DNA from: Clostridiaceae bacterium
GTDB taxonomy: Bacteria; Bacillota; Clostridia; Saccharofermentanales; Saccharofermentanaceae
Reading direction: 5' to 3'
DNA length: 45,893 nt
Assembly (NCBI GenBank): GCA_012729635.1
Contig: JAAYCT010000040.1
Span: 1 to 45,893 of the forward strand
Shown: piece by piece, positions 7,231-15,624 of the stretch
How positions within the stretch are numbered: position 1 is the first letter of the stretch
How the letters are laid out: every line of letters starts with the position of its first letter
Made by a program: the position numbers and the translations under genes
Notes under the pieces: generated by a model
Seen by the model: the letters and a program-made list of their open reading frames with translations, nothing else
Database searches by the model: none
What the model was told of the DNA's origin: nothing

Positions 7231-8673
7231 ATGCCCGGTGCAGGAACAATTCTGATTATTGTCATAGTTTTGGTTCTTATGTCCACGATCATGGTGGTGC
7301 TTTCCCGTTATCGCAAGTGTCCGTCGGACAAAATCATGGTCATTTACGGTAAAGTCGGGAGCAACGTTGACGGAACGAATCGGTCCGCACGCTGTATTCA
7401 CGGAGGAGCGGCGTTCATTTGGCCCGTTTTTCAGGCCTATCAATACATGGATCTGACGCCGATTTCCATCAGCGTCGATCTGACCAACGCTCTTTCGAGA
7501 CAAAATATCCGTATTGATGTCCCGTCCCGTTTTACCGTCGGTATCTCGACGGAGGAGGGGATTATGCAGAACGCTGCGGAGCGACTTCTCGGATTACCGC
7601 TCAATGCGATCCAGGATTTGGCGAAGGACATTATTTTCGGTCAGCTTCGTTTAATTATCGCGACGATGGACATCGAGGAAATTAACACCAACCGGGACAA
7701 GTTCCTGGAGGCGGTTTCCGAAAACGTTGAGACCGAGCTAAAAAAGATCGGCTTGCGCCTGATCAACGTCAACGTTACCGACATCAGTGACGAGTCCGGC
7801 TACATCATCGCTCTCGGTAAGGAAGCGGCCGCCATCGCAATCAACGACGCGAAGAAGTCGGTTGCGGAAGCGGATCGGGCCGGTGCGATCGGTGAAGCGA
7901 ACGCCAACATGGATCAAAGAATCAAGGTGTCCATGGCGAACTCTCAAGCGGTAAAGGGTGAAAACGAAGCGAAGGCCAATATCGCGGCTTCGGATGCAAT
8001 CCGTCGTGAACTGGAAGCCGAAGCGATGCGTAAAGCGGTTTCCGCCGAGAAGATTCAAGCGGCAAAGGCTGCACAGGATGCGTATTCCGCAGAACAATCC
8101 GCAGAGCTTGCCCGTGCACAGCGTGAAAAGGCAACTTTGGAAGCCGATATTGTTGTTAAGGCCGAAATCGATAAGCGGCAATTGGAAATTGCCGCCGAAG
8201 CCGAGGCAGAGCAGTCGCGTCGCAGAGCCCGAGGAGAAGCGGACGCGATTTTCTCCAAAATGGAAGCCGAGGCCCGAGGCCTTGAGGAAATTCTGACCAA
8301 ACAGGCGATCGGTTTCGCGAAGGTTGTCGAGGCCGCCGGCGGAAATCCCTCCGACGCAATCCGTCTGATCATTGCCGACAAGCTCGAAGATATCGTGCGC
8401 GTCCAGGTCGAAGCGATTAAGAACCTGAAGATCGATAAGATCACGGTTTGGGACAGCAACGGCGGAACGGCAAAGGACGGGAAGACCGCAACCGCGAATT
8501 TCCTTTCCGGTATCATGAAGAGCATTCCTCCGATGAATGAGATGTTTGACATGGCCGGCATGGAGCTTCCCGACTATCTCGGGAAAAACAAAGCCGTATT
8601 CGTCAAGCCCGACGAAGTCGAAGTGCCGGAAACGATTCCGGCTTCCGGGGAACCGACCGGCGAAAAAGAGTAA
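7231..8673 (+). CDS. Flotillin / SPFH-domain membrane protein
   Basis: Flotillin-like scaffold of 480 residues. Residues 5-25 form a single N-terminal membrane segment; the SPFH (band 7) domain follows to about 190. Then comes a long heptad-rich, Ala/Glu/Lys-rich helical region (about 195-370) with many EA and AE steps, typical of flotillin coiled coils, and a C-terminal tail ending in acidic and proline residues. Known role in Firmicutes: forms membrane foci that gather signalling and secretion proteins. GAGGAGGATTTATTT precedes the ATG. It is the third gene after the DUF1836 regulator and directly follows its NfeD partner. A GC-rich hairpin at 8701 ends the unit. Confidence 0.9.
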   Translation: MPGAGTILIIVIVLVLMSTIMVVLSRYRKCPSDKIMVIYGKVGSNVDGTNRSARCIHGGAAFIWPVFQAYQYMDLTPISISVDLTNALSRQNIRIDVPSRFTVGISTEEGIMQNAAERLLGLPLNAIQDLAKDIIFGQLRLIIATMDIEEINTNRDKFLEAVSENVETELKKIGLRLINVNVTDISDESGYIIALGKEAAAIAINDAKKSVAEADRAGAIGEANANMDQRIKVSMANSQAVKGENEAKANIAASDAIRRELEAEAMRKAVSAEKIQAAKAAQDAYSAEQSAELARAQREKATLEADIVVKAEIDKRQLEIAAEAEAEQSRRRARGEADAIFSKMEAEARGLEEILTKQAIGFAKVVEAAGGNPSDAIRLIIADKLEDIVRVQVEAIKNLKIDKITVWDSNGGTAKDGKTATANFLSGIMKSIPPMNEMFDMAGMELPDYLGKNKAVFVKPDEVEVPETIPASGEPTGEKE

Positions 8674-8700
8674 ATCGAATCGAACCGATAACGGAACAAG

Positions 8701-8726
8701 CCGCCGGGGGCAAACGCTCCCGGCGG
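8701..8726 (+). terminator. Hairpin terminator after the flotillin gene
   Basis: CCGCCGGG (8701-8708) pairs perfectly with CCCGGCGG (8719-8726) around a ten-base loop. The T-rich tail is poor (TACTTTCGG). It lies between the convergent flotillin gene and the minus-strand lipoprotein gene and may serve both. Confidence 0.6.
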
Positions 8727-8816
8727 TACTTTCGGTTATTGCGCGAGTCAACGGGAAAAGAAAGGATGAATAAGGTTAGAAGTGTACGTATAACGGATAA
8801 TACTTTGGAAATGATC

Positions 8817-11015
8817 TCAAGAAGCCCTTTCCGCGACATAAATTCCGACACGGCTTTGAAGTATGGCGGCGGTTTCTTCAGCGGTTTTTTCACCTACAAT
8901 GAAAGGGATCATTTCCTCATCGAAAATAATTTGAAGATACAGATCCGGAATATAGAAACCCTTTGCGGAATCAATGATTTGTTTGAATCCTGCTTCCCAA
9001 CTCTGATCGGTTGGGAACGGGCGGAGATAATCGGATTCATTGATTCCACCACGAGTGATTATCCCGGAATCCGTTTCTTGGGATCGTTGAGCCATAGTAC
9101 GAATTTGAGTATTCATTGCCGATCGGCTCACGGGAATGTCATCATTTGCAAATGCCGTGCTCAGGAATTGAACAGTGTCGCTCATCAAAAACTCAATAAA
9201 CTTATCGGCGCCATCGGGAAATATTGAATTTTCATATACGGCATACCCCATTGTCGCGGATACGATAGGCGGTTCCGGCCGACCTCGCGGATAACCCATA
9301 GCGGTGAAGTCGACGGCGCTCAGACGCGCACTGGTAATATAATCGACAAAGTTGTTTAAGGTTACAAATCGGAGCAGTTGTGACGGATTTGATTCATTGT
9401 TTTCGGGTTCAAATGTATTGAGTAAAGTCAAAAAATCCGGTGAATCCAAAGATGCCTTTCCGGCGGCGCGGTCGACAAAATATATCCGTGCCATCTCTGA
9501 AAAGCTATGGGAGTATTGATTACCTATAAGGGAAACATGAATCAAATCGGCATATTCCATAAGTCCGTCCAACGAGAAATCCTCAATCGCTTGAAAATGC
9601 TCGTTTTCGATCAAAAAACAGGAAACGTTGAAGAAAGGAGTCAGGTAGTATTGAGCCCCGTTCGCTTCGGGCGCCTTGACCGCGTTCAATAAATACTTCT
9701 TGGAGTCATTTCCTGTATACTGGTCAATTACCGGAGAAATATCTGCCAAAACATTTTTTTCGGCAAGCACTTCTAACTCGCCAATCGGTAAACAGAACAA
9801 ATCAGGCGGGTGATCTCCCAGCACATCAAGGATCATCTCTTTCCGGGATGACAGAAGCGAATCTCCGTCAATGACGTTCGTGTAACGATCATAATAGACG
9901 ACTTCGATACGGTAATCTGAATATGTCTGGTTAAAAAAGACTGCCAATGCCTCCATATCATAAGCAGAATCGTCAAATGCTGCCGCCAGACGAAGAATTT
10001 TGACTTGAGCATTTGGCTCCGTAAGAGATATGCGGAGCAGGCCGGATTCGTTGTCTGCAAATGAGTATGCACCGAGAAGTATAAATTCGCGCGAAGAAAG
10101 GACGCACATTCCTGTGTGTATGTCGAGATCCAGTCTTTGTTTTGATGTGGTTACCAGCGTAGTCAGTGTTGCGTTCTGTACGTTATACTCACTAATCTTG
10201 TCGTATGAGAGTAAAAACAGGCATTCATCGGGGCCTCCTCCCGAAATGATTCGTTCCGGAAGAAAACCGTCTTCGGGTAGAAACCGGAAAACCGTCTGTT
10301 GCTTCAAATCGTTAATCGAGAATTCATACAACGAACGTCCGCCATCTGAGTCTAATTTTAGTGCCATTATTTTCTGATCGGAAACACATGCAAAATCCAG
10401 AACTCCGGAGTTGTCGGCAGGTACTCTTTTTGTGTTGCCGCTTTCCGTGTCAAGCGTGAGAATAGAGTCATCAAGAAAGATAAGCACATTGGAGGTCATG
10501 TCACTTTCCACATCGATAACCGTTCGATCTGCCGCATCATCAAGCGTTCCGGAAAGTCTCAGTGTGCCGTCCGAAGCGATGATGTAGAAGTTCACGAGGG
10601 TCTGAAAGGATTCTTGGCTAAACATTGACGTCAAAAGACAAAGGCTGTTATTCGAGCATTGCGTTGCCGCGAGCGGTTCGCCTTTGATGTATTCCGGAAT
10701 GACAGTAGAAAAACGACCATCCAAGTCGATTGATGAAAGGTAAACGTTATCCTGAGCACTCCAGATAAGACGTATAATATCAGCATCAGAAAAAGCAGAA
10801 AGATATATGGCATTAAATGTTGAGCCAACGCGGGTGCCTTGCGTCTCCTCGACGTTCGCGATGAGCGTGTTGACCGTGGTAAGCATTTCAGTCGATGCAA
10901 ATAAGTCGCTATCGATGATCGTTCCTTCTGTCGGTTTCGAACAGGAGGGAATAGAGGAGATTACCAGCATTCCAACCAAAAGGAAGAGGATCAAATTACC
11001 CTTTCGATGTTTCAC
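8817..11015 (-). CDS. Large lipoprotein with C-terminal solute-binding-like domain
   Basis: Surface lipoprotein of 732 residues, last gene of an ABC transporter block. Residues 1-24 form a lipoprotein signal ending in SIPSC (Cys25). Residues about 50-350 consist of repeated short strand-like blocks (YLSSIDLDGRF, NFYIIASDGTLRLSG, ILTLDTESGNTKR) suggesting a beta-propeller. From about 360 the sequence resembles family 1 extracellular solute-binding proteins (EALAVFFNQTYSDYRIEVVY, PDLFCLPIGELEVLAEKN, GADKFIEFLMSD). The GTG start at 11015 has AAGGAG nine bases upstream and lies 20 bases inside the ATPase gene, so translation is coupled. Importer-type binding domains are unusual beside FtsX-type permeases. 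Specific function unknown. Confidence 0.75.
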   Translation of the reverse strand: MKHRKGNLILFLLVGMLVISSIPSCSKPTEGTIIDSDLFASTEMLTTVNTLIANVEETQGTRVGSTFNAIYLSAFSDADIIRLIWSAQDNVYLSSIDLDGRFSTVIPEYIKGEPLAATQCSNNSLCLLTSMFSQESFQTLVNFYIIASDGTLRLSGTLDDAADRTVIDVESDMTSNVLIFLDDSILTLDTESGNTKRVPADNSGVLDFACVSDQKIMALKLDSDGGRSLYEFSINDLKQQTVFRFLPEDGFLPERIISGGGPDECLFLLSYDKISEYNVQNATLTTLVTTSKQRLDLDIHTGMCVLSSREFILLGAYSFADNESGLLRISLTEPNAQVKILRLAAAFDDSAYDMEALAVFFNQTYSDYRIEVVYYDRYTNVIDGDSLLSSRKEMILDVLGDHPPDLFCLPIGELEVLAEKNVLADISPVIDQYTGNDSKKYLLNAVKAPEANGAQYYLTPFFNVSCFLIENEHFQAIEDFSLDGLMEYADLIHVSLIGNQYSHSFSEMARIYFVDRAAGKASLDSPDFLTLLNTFEPENNESNPSQLLRFVTLNNFVDYITSARLSAVDFTAMGYPRGRPEPPIVSATMGYAVYENSIFPDGADKFIEFLMSDTVQFLSTAFANDDIPVSRSAMNTQIRTMAQRSQETDSGIITRGGINESDYLRPFPTDQSWEAGFKQIIDSAKGFYIPDLYLQIIFDEEMIPFIVGEKTAEETAAILQSRVGIYVAERAS

Positions 11016-11700
11016 GTGATATTGCTCCTTCGGAAATGACTCCGTCCTCGATAAACAATTGACGATCCGCCAGTTCTGCGACTTGCGGGTCATGTGTCAC
11101 GACGACGACGGTTTTGCCTTCGTCATGTATTTTTTTAAGAAGTGACAGAGTTTCTTGCTTTGTTTTTCGATCCAACGCGCCGGTTGGCTCGTCTGCCAAA
11201 ATCAACTCGGGATCGTTGATCAGAGCCCTTGCGATAGCGACGCGTTGTTTTTGCCCTCCGGACATTTGGCTGACTTTGCGTTTTATCAGCTCCGAAATTC
11301 CAAGTTTTTCACAGATGGATCGGATACGCTCCCGTCTTTTTTTTCGAGGGACTTGGGAAAAAAAGAGCGGAAGTTCAATATTCTCATACGCCGTTCGATA
11401 GGGGATCAATGCAAAATCCTGCAGAACAAATCCGATTTTCTCGTTACGAAGTTTCGCTCTTTTCGAATCACTCATTTTGGAAGGAATCGGTTTTCCGAAG
11501 TAAATGCTACCGTCAGTCGGTTGGTCCAGAAACCCCATGATATGAAGAAGTGTTGACTTCCCGGAACCGGATACCCCCGTGATCGCGATCATTTCTCCTT
11601 TTTGTAGTTTGAGGTCCACTCCCCGAAGAGCCTCGACGTGCAGTTCCCTGCGGGGATGATATGTTTTGAGAATATTTTTTAATTCATAATACGCTGCCAT
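10996..11700 (-). CDS. ABC transporter ATPase, MacB/LolD type
   Basis: Nucleotide-binding subunit, 234 residues, of the MacB/LolD/FtsE class that powers FtsX-type permeases rather than importers. Motifs: Walker A GVSGSGKST near residue 42, Q-loop in FVLQDFALIP, signature MSGGQKQRVAIARAL, Walker B LILADEPTGALD, switch histidine VVTHDP. The ATG at 11700 was chosen, with AAAGGA nine bases before it; a TTG nine bases upstream is less likely. It lies five bases after the permease stop at 11706 and its end overlaps the lipoprotein start by 20 bases. From its neighbours it couples ATP hydrolysis to movement of the two FtsX-like subunits. Confidence 0.9.
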   Translation of the reverse strand: MAAYYELKNILKTYHPRRELHVEALRGVDLKLQKGEMIAITGVSGSGKSTLLHIMGFLDQPTDGSIYFGKPIPSKMSDSKRAKLRNEKIGFVLQDFALIPYRTAYENIELPLFFSQVPRKKRRERIRSICEKLGISELIKRKVSQMSGGQKQRVAIARALINDPELILADEPTGALDRKTKQETLSLLKKIHDEGKTVVVVTHDPQVAELADRQLFIEDGVISEGAISRETSKG

Positions 11701-11705
11701 GTGAA

Positions 11706-12893
11706 TCAATCCTTTCTGTATACATCGAGCGGCGATTGGCGAAGAGCGGATATATAGAACGGAAACGTTCCGGAAACGAGGAGAAAGATAAGAAGTCCGA
11801 AAGATATGAAAATATCGCTCAAGCTGATGTAGCTTGATAAAGTATCTCTGAAACCAAATCCGGATTGTAAAACAAAATGGAACACTCCGGAACTATAACC
11901 GAAAAGAAAAGCAATCAGCTTGGGGATCATGATCAGAACTAAACAGGATTTCCAGGGTAGTCCGGACAGATGATAGACCGCCAATTCTTTTCGCCCCATA
12001 ATCACTGAAAGATATGTTCCGGCAAGGAGAAAAGAGAAAGCCAGTAAGAACAAGGAAAGACCGGATATAACCAACTCCCGGAGTTGATCGTCATGATTCT
12101 TCCAATATTGAGAGACCATATCCTGCCCGATATGAACGTAATCTTTCGATTGAACCACATCGGAAATATTCTTTTTCAGTTGGAGGAGGTCTTCGTCGGA
12201 TTCCGGAGTGATAATTAGGTACTGGTTATAGTCTCCTTGTAAGGTCTTGCCGGAGATATCCAACAATCCGTATGCCCATCCCTTATCCGGTTGCACATCA
12301 AATAAATGACCGACATCCATATTGGGCATGCTTCTGTTGAAGGACAGGGTTCTGTCGTCTTGGAAAAAGCCGGAAACGGTTACCCGCACCGTCGGGTAAT
12401 CATCGGCGAAAAAATTATCGTAATTATAAAAAAACATCTCTATGGTGTCTCCGACGTCCAAATACTGCCGGTAATGAGGAGGAAGAAGCACATGATTGGG
12501 CTCTTCGGGCGAGGGATATTTCCCTTCGGACAAGGGGTATCGGACATTGTTGAGCTCGGGTGAATCCGAAATAATTAACCGAAACCATATTCCACCCTCG
12601 ATGGCTTCAAGCGTATTACAACTGATTGTGCCGACGTTCGCGACACCGGGAACCTTTCTGATTTCCGAAACTTCTGAAGGCATAGCGGATGTCGAGTCAG
12701 TCATCCGATAGCAATAAAACAAATCGTTTTCCAAACCGGCCTTTTGAAAAATGCGTATCGAGCGTGTGAAAGTATCGATCTCACGAGTGATGCCCAAAAC
12801 CGAGCCGGTGATAAAAAAGACAAAAACAATCAGAAGAATCACTTCAACCCAGTTCTTTCGGATTTGACGAAATATAAGTGTACTGTTGATCAT
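11706..12893 (-). CDS. FtsX/MacB-like ABC permease, second copy
   Basis: Membrane subunit of 395 residues with the topology of FtsX/MacB permeases: one transmembrane segment at about 15-40, a large extracellular domain of some 240 residues and three C-terminal segments (about 275-300, 325-345, 360-385). The region GRKELAVYHLSGLPWKS is the usual cytoplasmic loop between the second and third segments. The ATG at 12893 shares its A with the stop of the other permease gene (TGATG), with GGAGG just upstream, so the two are coupled. The extracellular domain is not the same as that of the partner permease. MacB-like transporters act on periplasmic or surface substrates; the substrate here is unknown. 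Confidence 0.8.
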   Translation of the reverse strand: MINSTLIFRQIRKNWVEVILLIVFVFFITGSVLGITREIDTFTRSIRIFQKAGLENDLFYCYRMTDSTSAMPSEVSEIRKVPGVANVGTISCNTLEAIEGGIWFRLIISDSPELNNVRYPLSEGKYPSPEEPNHVLLPPHYRQYLDVGDTIEMFFYNYDNFFADDYPTVRVTVSGFFQDDRTLSFNRSMPNMDVGHLFDVQPDKGWAYGLLDISGKTLQGDYNQYLIITPESDEDLLQLKKNISDVVQSKDYVHIGQDMVSQYWKNHDDQLRELVISGLSLFLLAFSFLLAGTYLSVIMGRKELAVYHLSGLPWKSCLVLIMIPKLIAFLFGYSSGVFHFVLQSGFGFRDTLSSYISLSDIFISFGLLIFLLVSGTFPFYISALRQSPLDVYRKD

Positions 12894-14065
12894 CAAATTT
12901 CCTCCGTCGCAATTATATCGGCGGATATCCGTCGAATGACAACCCAAAAACCCGCGCATACGGACAATGTTGCGAGATATATCCAAGAACTCGTAATGAT
13001 ATCTTGGGCAGTCAGCGTTTCCAGCCATCGATCAACAGGGGGAATCGATTTCAGAACAAAGAGAAGAGCGAGCCCAAGAGAAAAGGAGGATACTAAGGAA
13101 ACAAGATAAAGGGATACGGATTGCTTAATGGAATATGCTTGCGTCGCACCTACGATTCGAGCGATTCGAAATTCCGGCTGTCTTAAACGAACAAGGTAGG
13201 AAAAAACAGAGAAAATACCGACCGTGCAGAGAAATAATAAAAGAGCATTTTCGGACATTTTATGCTTATAGTTATCATCTACCCATTGTAACTTGCTGCG
13301 TTGATACGGTTTAACTATGTCTTGAACCGATAGATGATCGGCGGCGGTATCATAAAACAACCTCTCTTCTGTAGGTTCCAGCGTCTTATCAAATTGAATA
13401 ATCAACGTGTCATAAATCGGGGACACATCAAAAAAATGTGCATAAGCAACCACAGCGCCGGAATGGAAAACGTCTTCCGATTGCAGCTCGTTATACATTC
13501 CGATGATTCCGATCGGTTGATAAGGAGAAGAGTGGTTAATGGTTATATTCCCGATGATTTCAGTCGTTGGGTGGATATTAATGTCCGTAGTTTCATCATC
13601 TATTTGTTGTAGGATTATGTTCGTAAGATCTAAATCAAACGGATGCGAAAGGATGATCTCAAGTTCCGGGAAAGAAAAGTTCGCGGAGCCATATTCAAGC
13701 AATAAATTCTTCTCCCGAATTGGTAAATCCGGCCAGAAAGCCGCGACGCGGCCATTTATAGATTGGCCGGTTCTAAGACCAAAATCAGCGACGGAAGAAA
13801 CAACGATATAATCGGGAGAGAGATCATTTTCTGCAAGTGCTTGTGCGAAAGAATCAAAGCTTTTTTTATCGCATTCGTTTACACGAAATGTATAGCGCGA
13901 GAGGGAATATTCGGATTCTCGATCAATACTTCGTTTGAACTCGCTTTCCCGGTATTGAAGAAGTACGGAGGTAATAAAAAGCCCGGCTCCGGCAAGACAG
14001 AAGACCAAAAAAGTAATCCAGTATTGCTTGATAAATGAAAGGGTCGATTTAAAAGAATCAATCAT
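12893..14065 (-). CDS. FtsX/MacB-like ABC permease, first copy
   Basis: Membrane subunit of 390 residues, first of two permeases. One N-terminal membrane segment (about 12-36), an extracellular domain of some 220 residues and three C-terminal segments. The loop RLRQPEFRIARIVGATQAYS resembles the conserved FtsX loop that contacts the ATPase. GGAG lies seven bases before the ATG. It overlaps the next gene by one base (TGATG). With the second permease it probably forms a heterodimer. The gap to the secreted-protein gene upstream (14066-14234) contains no clear terminator, so both may be on one transcript; a TTGACA there lacks a well-placed -10. Confidence 0.78.
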   Translation of the reverse strand: MIDSFKSTLSFIKQYWITFLVFCLAGAGLFITSVLLQYRESEFKRSIDRESEYSLSRYTFRVNECDKKSFDSFAQALAENDLSPDYIVVSSVADFGLRTGQSINGRVAAFWPDLPIREKNLLLEYGSANFSFPELEIILSHPFDLDLTNIILQQIDDETTDINIHPTTEIIGNITINHSSPYQPIGIIGMYNELQSEDVFHSGAVVAYAHFFDVSPIYDTLIIQFDKTLEPTEERLFYDTAADHLSVQDIVKPYQRSKLQWVDDNYKHKMSENALLLFLCTVGIFSVFSYLVRLRQPEFRIARIVGATQAYSIKQSVSLYLVSLVSSFSLGLALLFVLKSIPPVDRWLETLTAQDIITSSWIYLATLSVCAGFWVVIRRISADIIATEEI

Positions 14066-14234
14066 ATCGGACTCCGTTTCAATATGGGATTGTGAGTGTA
14101 TGCGGACAATCCAATGTCAATTTAGTATAGCAAAAATCAATTTGGATTGATATTATGCACAACAATGCCGCTCACAATGAACCATGAACGGCACCGTTAT
14201 TGTTGCTTTTGATGATTTTGTGACGATCTATTCG

Positions 14235-14633
14235 TCATTCGTAATCGTTATTTGTAACGGTATAGGACCTGGTTATATTGCCTGTAAGTGTTCCGCTGAT
14301 CCCCATAATCCGAAATCCGTCATTGGCCGTGGCAAAGTGATAAGAGGTGTTTCCCGATGCTGTCAATTCGACTTTCTGATCGGGCCACCATAGCATGCTA
14401 CAAGTATAATAGTAAGGCTCGGGATTATTCTTTTTCTCGCCCTTTTCTACCTTGAGGGTGATTAATCTCTTTTTAACGAGACCGTTAACGTCGTAAAGGT
14501 TTGTATACGCTGACGATGATGTATTTTGGACTTTAACTTTGACATTCTTTGTATACTCTATTGCGAGTACCGATACGGCAGAGACCGACAGAATGACGCT
14601 GATTCCGACAAGTAAGGATAATAACTTTTTCAT
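14235..14633 (-). CDS. Small secreted protein of unknown function
   Basis: Protein of 132 residues with a clear signal peptide: MKKLLSLLVGISVILSVSA, then VSVLA and a likely cleavage before IEY. The mature part of about 108 residues is rich in Thr, Asn, Tyr and Lys and predicted to be mostly strands, without a family I recognise. One Cys and two adjacent Trp (SMLWWPDQKV) are present. GAGAGGT precedes the ATG. It is the first gene of a same-strand block with two FtsX-like permeases, an ATPase and a lipoprotein, and could be a secreted effector, bacteriocin-like protein or the sensed partner of that transporter. Its promoter contains a homopolymer run (see 14677). Confidence 0.7.
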   Translation of the reverse strand: MKKLLSLLVGISVILSVSAVSVLAIEYTKNVKVKVQNTSSSAYTNLYDVNGLVKKRLITLKVEKGEKKNNPEPYYYTCSMLWWPDQKVELTASGNTSYHFATANDGFRIMGISGTLTGNITRSYTVTNNDYE

Positions 14634-14676
14634 AATTCATACCTCTCATTTGCATGGTTTTATATCAGTTTCTTGA

Positions 14677-14703
14677 ATTGTAAAAAAAAAAAACAAAAGT
14701 CAA
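14677..14703 (-). promoter_or_regulatory. Promoter of the secreted protein with homopolymer spacer
   Basis: On the minus strand TTGACT (14703-14698) and TACAAT (14682-14677) are separated by 15 bases, two fewer than ideal. Eleven of those 15 bases belong to a run of T on this strand. The -10 box lies about 44 bases before the start codon. Slippage in the run would change the spacing directly. Confidence 0.55.
14682..14693 (+). repeat. Run of 12 A in a promoter spacer
   Basis: Twelve consecutive A on the plus strand, the last base of the -10 box plus most of the spacer of the secreted-protein promoter. A tract of this length is prone to slipped-strand mispairing. Confidence 0.9.
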
Positions 14704-14895
14704 GCATATCTTACTTCCAAGAAATTAATTGATTGTTGTGCTGCAATCTCAAGTTCGATAATATTGTGAATGATAAAAAATAAACAACAGGGTTGACGCC
14801 TCCTGAAGTATCGTCATCCATAACGATATTCAAAGTCGAATTGTTTGACTGATCGGGACGGCTGGATTATGTTCGGACACGAAGGAGCTTTACTG

Positions 14896-15465
14896 ATGGG
14901 CAAAAACCTATCCGACATGACCAACGAGGAACTCTGGCAACTCTTTCCGATCGAGCTGTGCGCGCACCGCGAAAATTGGGCGGATCAGTATGCCCGTGAG
15001 GAGGCACGCCTTCTTCCGGTCCTTTCCCCTCTGCACCTTGTGCGGATCAGTCACGTCGGAAGTACGGCGGTCGACGGCATTTGCGCCAAGCCGATTGTCG
15101 ATATTTTGGTCGAGCTGGAAAAACAAGGAGACATGGCCGCTGTTGAATCCGCGCTCATCCGAGCCGGCTATCGCGTGATGTCTCGCGAGCCCGGGCGGAT
15201 CTCCTTCAACCGGGGATACACGGAGGAAGGGTTCACGGACGAGGTGTTTCACCTTCACCTGCGCTTTTGCGGGGACAACGATGAGCTCTGTTTCCGGGAC
15301 CTCCTCCGGGATCGGCCGGATGTTGCGCATCAGTACGGGAAGTTGAAGAAGAGCCTGAAAAATAAGCATACTTATAACCGCGACGCGTATACGGACGGGA
15401 AGACGGAGTTTATACGGCGGTATACGGACGAGGCGAAGGAGATGTACCGGGGTAGGTACGATTAA
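14896..15465 (+). CDS. GrpB family (UPF0157) nucleotidyltransferase-fold protein
   Basis: Cytoplasmic protein of 189 residues in the GrpB/UPF0157 family, which has the nucleotidyltransferase fold. The core motif is visible: ISHVGSTAVDGICAKPIVDI, with the family GS...KP.(I/V)D pattern, and later FHLHLRF. The activity of the family is not firmly known. Length and order fit the family well. The ATG at 14896 was chosen because AAGGAG stands nine bases upstream; an in-frame start at 14845 lacks such a site. It appears to be transcribed alone. A TTGACG at about 14794 may be its -35, but the -10 is unclear. Confidence 0.82.
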   Translation: MGKNLSDMTNEELWQLFPIELCAHRENWADQYAREEARLLPVLSPLHLVRISHVGSTAVDGICAKPIVDILVELEKQGDMAAVESALIRAGYRVMSREPGRISFNRGYTEEGFTDEVFHLHLRFCGDNDELCFRDLLRDRPDVAHQYGKLKKSLKNKHTYNRDAYTDGKTEFIRRYTDEAKEMYRGRYD

Positions 15466-15624
15466 GTCAAAAGAAGGAAGGAAACAACGTGTCTTGTTGC
15501 ACGCTAAACGTTTCATTGACAATCGTCCTCTTCATATGCGAGGATAGAAAATTGTCGGATATGATGTAGTATCCTTCCGGAATCACGCCGCATCCGGGAC
15601 CTGACTTTTGCGAAAGGAACGGAA

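Noticed and set aside
7738-8751. A 337-codon frame opposite the flotillin gene
   Set aside because: Product of the repetitive GC-biased coiled-coil coding region of the flotillin; no domain, RBS or promoter.
8739-9227. A 162-codon open frame on the plus strand
   Set aside because: It lies opposite the 3' part of the lipoprotein gene, has no family features, and the minus-strand frame is clearly the coding one.
14115-14120. TTGACA on the minus strand as -35 for the first FtsX-like permease
   Set aside because: The only -10-like sequence is 14 bases away, so no confident promoter could be called.
14235-14633. Lactococcin 972-like bacteriocin
   Set aside because: The transporter context is suggestive, but the mature sequence lacks the residue pattern I know for that family and is longer.
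15516-15521. TTGACA before the S41 protease gene
   Set aside because: No acceptable -10 lies 16-18 bases downstream; the nearest candidates have spacings of 13 or 21.
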